Assembly (NCBI RefSeq): GCF_003418935.1
Contig: NZ_QVMT01000002.1
Span: 62,001-126,000 of the forward strand
Reading direction: 5' to 3'
From: Emticicia sp. C21
GTDB taxonomy: Bacteria; Bacteroidota; Bacteroidia; Cytophagales; Spirosomataceae
Length of the DNA stretch: 64,000 bases
Shown here: positions 16,795-25,232 of the stretch, piece by piece
Position numbering within the stretch: the first letter of the stretch is position 1
Layout: each line of letters begins with the position of its first letter
The notes under the pieces: generated by a model
Database searches by the model: none
The model's input: the letters and a program-made list of their open reading frames with translations, nothing else
Told to the model about the DNA's origin: nothing
Program-made: the position numbers and the translations under genes

Positions 16795-18336
16795 ATGAAC
16801 AACACATTAAAAACAATCGGTATTGCTTTGGCCAGTAGTATCGTTACCATAGGTGGTTATCGTATGCTGGGTTTTGAAGGAAAGGATGTAATTTTTAACG
16901 AAGCCTCAACACCAACGTCTATTAATCGTCTAGCCAACTTTCCAGGAGGTGGCGCTGCACCGGGTGATTTCACTTATGCGGCAGAACTATCAACTCCATC
17001 TGTAGTACACATTAAAGCTAAATCATCTCGCATGGTGCGTCAACAACGCTCTATCTTCGATGATTTCTTCGGCGATGATTCTCCATTTGGTATGCCACGT
17101 GGTGGTGGTAACCAGCAACAGGAGTCTTCGGGTTCAGGTGTAATCATTTCAAACGATGGTTATATTGCCACTAACAACCACGTAGTAGAAGGGGCGGATG
17201 AATTAGAAGTAGTAACTTCTGATCACCGTTCATATAAAGCGAAAGTATTAGGTACAGACCCATCGACTGACATTGCAGTTATCAAAATAGAAGGTTCAAA
17301 CTTCCCTGCCATGACATTTGCTAACTCTGATAACGTGAAAGTAGGTGAGTGGGTATTAGCGGTAGGTAACCCTTTTAACTTAGAATCAACGGTTACAGCA
17401 GGTATTGTAAGTGCAAAAGGTCGTAATATCGGTATCCTTGCACAGAAACAACAACAGATGTACAGACGTAATGGTGATGACCGTCAACAAAGAACATCAG
17501 ATGCTATCGAATCATTTATTCAGACTGATGCAGCTGTAAACCCTGGTAATAGTGGTGGTGCCCTTGTAAACCTGAAAGGTGAGTTAATCGGTATCAATAC
17601 AGCGATTGCCAGCCCGAATGGTGCTTATGCAGGTTATGCGTTTGCGGTTCCATCAAGCATAGTGAAGAAAGTAACAGCAGATATTGTGAAATTTGGTAAT
17701 GTTCAACGTGGTTACTTAGGTATCAACCTGGTAGAATTAGATAGCAAACGTGCAGAAGAGGTAGGCTCGAAAGTATCAGAAGGTATCTATGTTGCTGATG
17801 TAATTGATAACGGTGCTGCGAAAGCTGCCGGTATCCAGAAAGGCGACGTGATTGTGAAAGTAGATGGTGTAGATACCAAGAGCGGCCCAAGATTACAGGA
17901 AATGATTGGTCGTAAACGTCCAGGTGAGTCAGCGGTAGTTACTGTATCTCGTGATGGTAAATTGAGAGACTTCGATGTAACCTTACGTAATCGTGATGGT
18001 GGCAAAGATTTCCTGAAAAAAGAAGTAGTAGCGAGCAATAGTACTTTTGAGAAACTAGGCGTTGATTTAGCCGAGCTTTCATCAGCAGAAAAACAAAAAT
18101 TCGGTGTGTCGGGTGGCGTAGTAGTGAAAAGAATTTATGATGGTGATATTGCAGACTATACCCAAATGCGCGAAGGATTTGTCGTATTGAAAGTTGGTGA
18201 GCGCAAAGTTAGCTCAGTAAACGACTTCAAAGCAGCTATTAAAGAAGCGAAAGAAAATGGAGATGAAGGCGTAATGATTTGTGGCACTTACCAAAGTGCA
18301 TCACGTACGACTTGTTATGGTTTGAGTTTGGAATAG
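16795..18336 (+). CDS. Do-like periplasmic serine protease (DegP/HtrA family)
   Basis: A 513-residue protein with an N-terminal membrane or signal segment (IGIALASSIVTIGGY), a trypsin-like protease domain and two PDZ domains. The catalytic triad is visible: His129 (NNHVVEGAD), Asp159 (STDIAVIK) and Ser253 (NPGNSGGAL). The first PDZ begins near GYLGINLVEL and the second near FEKLGVDLAEL. It should degrade or hold misfolded proteins in the periplasm, which fits its place next to the hsp20 gene, although each has its own terminator. The frame and length are normal for the family. Confidence 0.95.
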   Translation: MNNTLKTIGIALASSIVTIGGYRMLGFEGKDVIFNEASTPTSINRLANFPGGGAAPGDFTYAAELSTPSVVHIKAKSSRMVRQQRSIFDDFFGDDSPFGMPRGGGNQQQESSGSGVIISNDGYIATNNHVVEGADELEVVTSDHRSYKAKVLGTDPSTDIAVIKIEGSNFPAMTFANSDNVKVGEWVLAVGNPFNLESTVTAGIVSAKGRNIGILAQKQQQMYRRNGDDRQQRTSDAIESFIQTDAAVNPGNSGGALVNLKGELIGINTAIASPNGAYAGYAFAVPSSIVKKVTADIVKFGNVQRGYLGINLVELDSKRAEEVGSKVSEGIYVADVIDNGAAKAAGIQKGDVIVKVDGVDTKSGPRLQEMIGRKRPGESAVVTVSRDGKLRDFDVTLRNRDGGKDFLKKEVVASNSTFEKLGVDLAELSSAEKQKFGVSGGVVVKRIYDGDIADYTQMREGFVVLKVGERKVSSVNDFKAAIKEAKENGDEGVMICGTYQSASRTTCYGLSLE

Positions 18337-18359
18337 TGGCGCAGAGTAGTGCAAATAAG

Positions 18360-18388
18360 AATCCCAGCCTTAGGGTTGGGATTTTTTT
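18360..18388 (+). terminator. Intrinsic terminator
   Basis: AATCCCA (18360-18366) pairs with TGGGATT (18377-18383), ending in a run of seven T residues. It closes the Do-like protease gene. Confidence 0.8.
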
Positions 18389-18507
18389 GTGCCCAAATAG
18401 TAACATTTATACATTCTATGGTAAGTAAATAATAAATGCAATTCCTCCATTTGCATCCACTTTCAATTTTATTATATTCGCATACACTCATACCTAAACT
18501 CCAACCA

Positions 18508-19797
18508 ATGAAATCACGCAGACACTTCATTCAAAAACTATCAGCTTTTACGGGCGCATCTCTTCTACCTTCTTTAAAAGCACTTTCGGCTGATAACCTT
18601 TTAACTATCAGTCAGCTAAGTTCAAACAAAACACCCCAAGAATTAGCTACTGATGAAGACTACTGGTATCAGATTCAACAAGCTTACACGGTTTCGCCAC
18701 AAATCATTAACCTGAATAATGGGGGGGTAAGTCCTGCGCCATTGGTAGTGCAAAATGCGGTTGAGCGCTATGGCAAATTTGCCAATGAAGCACCCAGCTA
18801 TTTTATGTGGCGTATCTTAGACCAGGGCAGAGAACCCCTTAGAGAAAACCTGGCAAAATACGCAGGTGTATCACCGGAAGAAATCGCTATTAACCGCAAT
18901 GCTACCGAGGCATTAGATACCATCATATTAGGCTTGCCCTTACAAAGAGGTGACGAAATTGTGATGACACGTTACGACTATCCGAATATGCTGCATGCCT
19001 ATAGACAAAGAGAATTGAGAGAGGGTCTGAAAATCAATTATGTGGAGTTAGACTTACCTGCCGAGGACAATAATTTGATAGTGAAAAAGTTTGTAGAGCA
19101 AATGACGCCTAAAACCAAGGTAGTGCACATCACGCATATCATCAACTGGAACGGACAAATTCTACCAGCTAAACGCATCGCCGACGAAGCGCATAAAAGG
19201 GGAATTGAAGTGGTGATTGATGGCGCCCATTCATTTGCGCATTTAGAATATAAAATCCCGGATTTGGGAGGTGATTACTACGGCACAAGCTTGCACAAAT
19301 GGCTTTCTGCACCGATAGGCACTGGAATGTTGTGGATGAAGAAAGAGAAGATTAGTAAAGTATTTCCATTAATTCCTAACGATAAACCCAATTCAGATAA
19401 TATCAGAAAATTCGAGAACCTGGGTACCAGGCCATTCATGATTGAGCAGGCCATTGGCCAGGCACTTAATTTTCAGTTAGCTATAGGCAATGCCCGTAAA
19501 GAAGCACGGTTACGCTACCTGAAAAACTACTGGGCTAAAGAAGCTGTAAGCAATATTCCTAAATTTAAATTGAATACCTCACTCAAACAGGAGTTTTCAG
19601 GGGCATTAGCGCACTTTGGTATTGAGGGTTTAGAAGGAGGGAAAATTGAGGGAGAACTATTGGGCAAATTTAAAATCCACACCTCACCTGTGAAATGGGA
19701 GAAATTAGATGGGGTACGAGTAACACCACACGTCTATACTACTTTGAATGATTTGGATAGGCTATTGGATGGTATTAAGCATGTAGCTAAGACATAA
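18508..19797 (+). CDS. Tat-exported class V aminotransferase-like protein
   Basis: The frame is open from 18436, but ATG 18508 starts a twin-arginine type signal (MKSRRHFIQKLSAFTGASLLP), so that start is chosen, giving 429 residues. The rest is a PLP-dependent class V fold, isopenicillin N epimerase-like: INLNNGGVSPAP near the start, NRNATEALDTI for phosphate binding, EVVIDGAHSFAH with the cofactor Asp, and GTSLHKWLSAPIG with the Schiff-base Lys. Tat export allows the PLP enzyme to fold in the cytoplasm before transport. The substrate is unknown. It stands alone between a terminator and a REP-like hairpin cluster. Confidence 0.88.
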   Translation: MKSRRHFIQKLSAFTGASLLPSLKALSADNLLTISQLSSNKTPQELATDEDYWYQIQQAYTVSPQIINLNNGGVSPAPLVVQNAVERYGKFANEAPSYFMWRILDQGREPLRENLAKYAGVSPEEIAINRNATEALDTIILGLPLQRGDEIVMTRYDYPNMLHAYRQRELREGLKINYVELDLPAEDNNLIVKKFVEQMTPKTKVVHITHIINWNGQILPAKRIADEAHKRGIEVVIDGAHSFAHLEYKIPDLGGDYYGTSLHKWLSAPIGTGMLWMKKEKISKVFPLIPNDKPNSDNIRKFENLGTRPFMIEQAIGQALNFQLAIGNARKEARLRYLKNYWAKEAVSNIPKFKLNTSLKQEFSGALAHFGIEGLEGGKIEGELLGKFKIHTSPVKWEKLDGVRVTPHVYTTLNDLDRLLDGIKHVAKT

Positions 19798-19819
19798 GAT
19801 AAGGCTTACTTACTGAGAA

Positions 19820-19975
19820 TATCCCGTAGGGATAGTATATTGGTAGTAAAATATGATAAAAGTAAATTTCAAGTCCCGTAGGGACGATATATTGATTCAA
19901 TATACCGTCCCTACGGGACTTTGAACTTCTAATCCTACATTTTTCTACCAATATATCGTCCCTAACGGGACTTTG
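19820..19975 (+). repeat. Cluster of REP-like palindromes (TCCCGTAGGGA core)
   Basis: Four copies of a short palindrome lie in 156 bp: TATCCCGTAGGGATA (19820-19834), GTCCCGTAGGGAC (19873-19885), GTCCCTACGGGAC (19907-19919) and a variant with an extra A (19959-19971). Copies two and three, with their flanks, form one long hairpin of about 25 bp per arm (19871-19921). The outer copies carry a TATATTGGTAG / CTACCAATATA pair. This is a nested REP/BIME-like structure between two convergent genes (aminotransferase and ileS) and may also terminate both transcripts. Confidence 0.8.
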
Positions 19976-19986
19976 GATTATAGTAG

Positions 19987-22900
19987 TTACTTAGCTACTT
20001 CAACTTTCACCACCAATAAAAATTCATCCATCTCAATCTGGCTCGCATCCTGAATATCGTCTTGTACGATATTTAAAGAAAGTGCCTGCACTTCCTGACA
20101 GATATACTCCTTATTGGCTGCTATAGCCTTTACCAGTGCTTCGTTATTATTTTGAAGCGTGATATTGATTTTATCAGTTACTTCAAAACCATTGTCTTTT
20201 CTATAGTTCTGGATACGATTCACAAAATCACGGGCGATACCTTCATTACGTAATTCCTCTGAGATAATCATATCCAAAGCTACCGTAATGCCTCCCTCAC
20301 TGGCTACTAACCAGCCCGGTACATCTTCTGTCAATATCTCCACATCTTCCAGTTTCAGGTAAGAGAAAGTAGCTAAAGCAGAGTTCGTGAAAAGCTCTCC
20401 GCTTTTTTCTAATTCTTTCAGTTGCTCGGCTGTCATGGAGTTGATGAAGTTACCTACTTCTTTCATATCCTTGCCATACTTAGGGCCTAATACTTTGAAA
20501 TTAGGTTTCACTTTCTTTTTCAATATACCCGAATCATCATCCAGATATTCAACAGCCTTGATATTTACCTCCGATTTAATGATTTCTTCTACATGGCGGA
20601 TTTCCTCACGCGTGCTTTCAGACAATACCGGAATCAATACTCTTTGCAAAGGTTGACGAACTTTAATTTTATGGCCTTTACGTAACGAGTGTACCAAAGA
20701 AGATATCCTTTGAGCCAAGTCCATCGATTCTTCCAAATCCACATCAACCATGTTTTGGTCATATTCAGTCCATTGCGTAAAGTGCACTGACTCATGCAGG
20801 AAATGCGTTCTTTTGGCTTTTGCTTCCTCACGGATACAATCAGTCATATTTCTATACAACCAATCGCCATAGAAAGGAGCAATAGGAGACATCAACTGCG
20901 AAACCACTACCAAGCAATGTTGAAGTGTTTCATAAGCAGCCTGTTTATTCTCGGTCATTTCGCCTTGCCAGAAACGACGACGGCACAAACGTACATACCA
21001 GTTAGAGAGTTGGTCGCAAACAAAATCCTGTACCAAACGCCCTGCTTTTGTAGGATTATAGGTTTCATATTGCTCGCCCACTTCTTTTACCAACGTATTT
21101 AATTTTGAGAGAACCCAACGGTCCATTTCAGGCAAACGCTCATATGGCACACGGTCAGACTCTGTCATTTTATAATTATCCAGATTGGCATATAGTGCGA
21201 AGAAATTGTACGTATTGGTTAGTGTACCAAAGAACTTACGTTGCACTTCAGTAATACCCTCAATATTAAATTTCAGGTTATCCCAAGGTTCGGCATTAGT
21301 AATCATATACCAACGAGTCGGGTCAGCACCGAAATTCTTAAGCGTTTCAAAAGGATTCACGGCATTACCCAAACGCTTCGACATTTTATTGCCGTTCTTA
21401 TCCAACACCAATCCTGTTGATACGACATTTTTAAAGGCAATAGAGTCATATAACATACCCGAAATGGCATGCAAGGTAAAGAACCAACCACGGGTCTGGT
21501 CAACACCTTCAGAAATGAAATCAGCCGGATAGCTATTATCAAATATTTCTTTGTTTTCAAATGGATAATGCCATTGTGCAAAAGGCATCGCACCTGAATC
21601 AAACCAGACATCTATCAAATCAGACTCACGTTGCATAACCTTGCCACTTGGCGAAACCAGATATACCTCATCCACAAACGGACGGTGTAAATCTTCTTCA
21701 TTTTTGGCCAGCAATTCAAGGAAATACGCATTCTTTTGCTTTTGCTCTGCTGATAAGGCATCATCTTTCTGTGCGTGAAGAATACCGTTTTTCAATTCTT
21801 CCAATGAACCGATACAAACTTCTTCACCATCTTCACTTCTCCAGATAGGTAGGGGTGTTCCCCAATAGCGGCTACGGGATAAGTTCCAGTCAACAGCGTT
21901 TTCCAGCCAGTTACCGAAACGACCCGTACCGGTGCTCTCCGGCTGCCAGTTGATTTTTCTATTTAACTCTACCAGACGGTCTTTCATGGCCGTGGTGCGG
22001 ATAAACCAACTATCCAAAGGATAATATAAGACAGGTTTATCAGTACGCCAGCAATGCGGGTAAGGGTGGTCAAACTTCTGAACATTGAAAGCCTTGTTTT
22101 CAATTTTTAGTTTGATACCGATACGTTCATCAACCGATAAATATTTATCACGTCCTTGTTTCTGACGTTCTGTTTCTTTCTCTTCATCTGTCAGATATTG
22201 CTCTTTTACGTACTCCAAAGCAAAATCTGTGATCTCTTTTACGAAACGACCACGTTTGTCAACAATCGGTACATCCTTACCTGTTTCATCTTTAACCATG
22301 ATTGGCGGGATACCATTTTGTTGCGCAACCCGGAAGTCATCAGCACCGAAAGTAGGAGAGGTATGCACAACCCCTGTACCATCTTCAGTTGTTACAAAAT
22401 CACCTATGATTACCCTGAAAGCTGCTGCTTCAGGTTGTACATAAGGCAATAATTGTTCGTATTCGATACCTTCTAGCTGCGAGCCTTTAAATTCAGTAAG
22501 GATAGTCCACGGAATCAATTTTTTATCCGATGCCTCAAATCCTTCAAAATCGCCATCACGTCCTTTATCCGAAAAATACTTACTCACTAATACTTTAGCT
22601 AAAACTACATCAACAGGCAGATAAGTATATGGATTAAAGGTGCGTACCAATACATAATCAATATTTTTACCTACTGTAAGCGCAGAATTGGCAGGAAGTG
22701 TCCACGGAGTAGTTGTCCATGCCAGAATAAAAAGGTTTCGTCCACCTGCATCAAATAAAAAGTCAGATTTTTCCGATTTCTTCACTTTAAACTGGGCTGT
22801 CAAAGAAGTATCTTTTACTTCTTTGTAAGTACCCGGCATATTCAACTCATGCGACGAAAGCCCCGTTCCGGCCGCAGGAGAATAAGGCTGAATGGTATAG

Positions 22901-23427
22901 CCTTTATAGAGTAAACCTTTGTTATAAAACTCTTTCAGCAAATACCAGATACTCTCTATGTATTCGTTTTTATAGGTGATATACGGGTCATCTAAGTCAA
23001 CCCAGTATCCCATTTTTTCGGTCAGATCATTCCATTGGTCTGTAAAACGCATCACCGTTTCACGACACTTTTTGTTATATTCTTCAACCGAAATCTTTAC
23101 ACCTATATCTTCTTTTGTAATGCCTAGTTCTTTTTCCACTTGTAACTCTACAGGCAAGCCGTGTGTATCCCAACCGCCTTTGCGTTTTACCTGAAAGCCT
23201 TTAAGTGTTTTATAACGACAAAAAATATCTTTAATCGTACGAGCCATCACATGGTGAATACCAGGAGTGCCATTCGCTGAGGGCGGTCCTTCGAAAAAGG
23301 TAAAAGCAGGTGCGCCCTCTCTTACCTCGATAGATTGCTCGAATATTTTGTTCTCTTTCCAGAATTCAAGAATCTCGTCCGCAATTGCTGCGTAGTTGAC
23401 TGATTTATACTCTTTATAGTGCTGCAT
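19987..23427 (-). CDS. ileS: Isoleucyl-tRNA synthetase, type 2
   Basis: An 1146-residue class I synthetase. The HIGH-type motif is GIHHVMA in PSANGTPGIHHVMART, and the KMSKS-type loop is NKMSKRLGN. The editing domain has TTPWTLPANSALTV and EGVDQTRGWFF lies ahead of the KMSKS loop. Length over 1100 residues and the long C-terminal region place it in the type 2 (eukaryote-like) clade, which is common in Bacteroidota and generally insensitive to mupirocin. It charges tRNA-Ile with isoleucine and edits valine. It is a core gene and marks the left edge of conserved chromosome before the IS-rich island. No T-box leader is visible upstream. Confidence 0.97.
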   Translation of the reverse strand: MQHYKEYKSVNYAAIADEILEFWKENKIFEQSIEVREGAPAFTFFEGPPSANGTPGIHHVMARTIKDIFCRYKTLKGFQVKRKGGWDTHGLPVELQVEKELGITKEDIGVKISVEEYNKKCRETVMRFTDQWNDLTEKMGYWVDLDDPYITYKNEYIESIWYLLKEFYNKGLLYKGYTIQPYSPAAGTGLSSHELNMPGTYKEVKDTSLTAQFKVKKSEKSDFLFDAGGRNLFILAWTTTPWTLPANSALTVGKNIDYVLVRTFNPYTYLPVDVVLAKVLVSKYFSDKGRDGDFEGFEASDKKLIPWTILTEFKGSQLEGIEYEQLLPYVQPEAAAFRVIIGDFVTTEDGTGVVHTSPTFGADDFRVAQQNGIPPIMVKDETGKDVPIVDKRGRFVKEITDFALEYVKEQYLTDEEKETERQKQGRDKYLSVDERIGIKLKIENKAFNVQKFDHPYPHCWRTDKPVLYYPLDSWFIRTTAMKDRLVELNRKINWQPESTGTGRFGNWLENAVDWNLSRSRYWGTPLPIWRSEDGEEVCIGSLEELKNGILHAQKDDALSAEQKQKNAYFLELLAKNEEDLHRPFVDEVYLVSPSGKVMQRESDLIDVWFDSGAMPFAQWHYPFENKEIFDNSYPADFISEGVDQTRGWFFTLHAISGMLYDSIAFKNVVSTGLVLDKNGNKMSKRLGNAVNPFETLKNFGADPTRWYMITNAEPWDNLKFNIEGITEVQRKFFGTLTNTYNFFALYANLDNYKMTESDRVPYERLPEMDRWVLSKLNTLVKEVGEQYETYNPTKAGRLVQDFVCDQLSNWYVRLCRRRFWQGEMTENKQAAYETLQHCLVVVSQLMSPIAPFYGDWLYRNMTDCIREEAKAKRTHFLHESVHFTQWTEYDQNMVDVDLEESMDLAQRISSLVHSLRKGHKIKVRQPLQRVLIPVLSESTREEIRHVEEIIKSEVNIKAVEYLDDDSGILKKKVKPNFKVLGPKYGKDMKEVGNFINSMTAEQLKELEKSGELFTNSALATFSYLKLEDVEILTEDVPGWLVASEGGITVALDMIISEELRNEGIARDFVNRIQNYRKDNGFEVTDKINITLQNNNEALVKAIAANKEYICQEVQALSLNIVQDDIQDASQIEMDEFLLVVKVEVAK

Positions 23428-23615
23428 AATATAAGCGAAAATGGGGCCTTACCCAAATTAGAGTGCAAAGATACGCATTTTTAGTGCAAGGCGTAATACT
23501 GATAGCAGAGATTTAGAGAACCACTCCATTAGATGTGAATGCATTGGGAAAAGACAGTTAAAAAATACTAAGTTTAGATTCCAGTCCTATTGTTTAGAAT
23601 ATGATATCAATGGTT

Positions 23616-23671
23616 AAGCATGAAGAAGATCTATTAAGAATTTGAACGACTATTTTTTGTATTTTTATTTG
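23616..23671 (+). repeat. 56-bp imperfect direct repeat, left copy
   Basis: Begins AAGCATGAAGAAGATC and ends in ATTTTTATTTG. It matches 38721-38776 at 51 of 56 positions in the same orientation. Weaker similarity continues for about 30 bp to a TGTTTAAA in both copies. The two copies bracket the whole IS-rich block (about 15.1 kb). Confidence 0.8.
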
Positions 23672-23771
23672 CAAAAAAAAATCCATTAGACTATGTTTAA
23701 AAATTTGAAATAGTCACGATTTAATCTGACAGTTACGAATTTATTAGTAATTTAAATTAAAGATTAAATCA

Positions 23772-24445
23772 ATGACAACACAGGCAAAAATCATTAAGAA
23801 CAAGTTAGGAGTTTTAGAACTTGCCAATGTCTTAGGCAATGTTTCAAAAGCTTGTAAAGTAATGGGCTATAGTCGTGATAGCTTCTATCGTTTTAAAGAA
23901 CTATATGAACAGGGTGGTGAATTAGCACTTCAAGAAATTAGTCGTAGAAAGCCCATAGAGAAAAATCGGGTAGATACTTTAATAGAAGAAGCTGTTGTAA
24001 AGATGGCTATAGATTTACAAGCTTATGGGCAACTAAGAGTATCAAATGAATTAAAGAAACAAGGAATTGTTGTTTCACCTGGAGGTGTACGCTCAATCTG
24101 GTTGAGACATGATTTAGCCACTTTTAAGAAGCAGTTGAAAGCTCTAGAAGCTAAGGTTAATCAGTAAGGCATAATACTTACTGATGAGCAAATAACTGCC
24201 TTAGAAAGAGCTAAAGCTGAGAAGCAAGCACAAGGAGAAATAGAAACACATCATCCAGGTTATTTAGGCGCCCAAGACACTTATTATGTAGGTAATACCA
24301 AAAGCGTAGGCCACATTTATCAGCAAACCTTTATTGATACTTATACAAAGGTAGCTTTCGCCAAACTCTACGACCGTAAGAATGCTTTAGTATCAGCTGA
24401 TATGCTAAATGACAAAGTACGGCGATTATTCGGGTTGATTTATTG
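23772..24445 (+). pseudogene. IS481-family transposase, broken by a stop and 3'-truncated
   Basis: Codons 1-131 (to 24167) give the two helix-turn-helix domains of an IS481-type transposase: [22 protein letters not shown] and [16 protein letters not shown]. An in-frame TAA at 24165-24167 interrupts it, after which the same frame continues with GIILTDEQITALERAKAE and the start of the DDE domain (HPGYLGAQDTYYVGN, IYQQTFIDTYTKVAFAKLY). It stops making sense after LNDKV at about 24420, where the sequence is replaced by unrelated DNA and a TGA at 24443-24445. The remaining DDE residues are lost, so it is inactive. A possible left inverted repeat (TGTTTAAAAATTTG, about 23694) precedes it. Confidence 0.85.
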
Positions 24446-24585
24446 ACTCTACTTATGTCATTATTTCCTGAGGTAGTATTAGAATCGCCTTCCAAATAGA
24501 GAGAGAACGGTTATATTTCCAGAAGCAAGACTTTTAATTGTCCCTTAATTGCCACTTACCCACCAAACGTATTTGCGAAAACGCG

Positions 24586-25230
24586 CTACATGCACCACAT
24601 TGTTATCTGTGGAATCATTGCGAAACGGCTTGTCCAGCCTTGCAGTGCCACTATCTTCAGCATACCACACGCATCAGAAAGCAATATGCCTTGCATTTTT
24701 CCCTCCTCGGCATCCCATCTCAACATGCTGAAATAAAGATTTAAGGCGGCGTCAGGCGCAGTAAAACAGGAAATAAGAAATCTCCGGGTATCAATTGCCC
24801 TGGCAATCTCCCTGTTTCCATAATAAAGAATAGTATTTCCCAAACTGGGGTCTACTGTTCCTCGATCTTACCATGGTAAGCCTCCGCTATCTTTCCAAAA
24901 CGGCAATAGGCTTCCCCAATAATAGCCGGGTCCTTTTTTTCTGCTCAGCCAGATCCATAAAACTGCCGTCGTCACTTAGCATTTGCAGGTATATGTTGCC
25001 GTCTAATTTGTATCGGGCCAGGTCATAACTGCGATAGATATTTTTTACGTAATACTCTCTGTACTTAGAAGGGCCTTTTCCTTCTTTTTATCAACAGTAC
25101 CCTGAACCGGCCTGAAATACCGCTGATAGTTTGAATATGCAAGGTCCCGTTCAGGTGATTGGTCGAAACAATCCATGAAAAGAAATACCATCATCAACAA
25201 TTGGGAATATCTCAGAAGGATGTTCTTCAC
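24586..25230 (-). pseudogene. Remnant of a secreted protein, at least three reading frames
   Basis: Reading from 25230 down, frame 1 gives a short hydrophobic start (MKNILLRYSQLLMMVFLF) and NYQRYFRPVQG. A second frame then continues with YRSYDLARYKLDGNIYLQM and LSDDGSFMDLAEQ; a shift at an A run (near 24940) leads to DPAIIGEAYCRFGKIAEAYH, and the frame at 24843-24586 has YYGNREIARAIDTRRFL. The DGSFMDL pattern followed by alpha-helical text is reminiscent of the N-terminal toroid of PL8-type lyases, but this is only suggestive. It starts 3 bp after the intact PL8 gene and on the same strand, so it may be a decayed operon partner. Confidence 0.55.
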
Positions 25231-25232
25231 TT

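Noticed and set aside
23428-23615. T-box or other riboswitch ahead of ileS
   Set aside because: No T-box core, antiterminator or stem pattern is visible in the short leader.
24720-24760. GC-rich patch in the remnant at 24.6-24.8 kb as another micro-insertion
   Set aside because: It reads as normal coding text (TAPDAALN) in a gene of higher GC content, and removing it does not improve any alignment.
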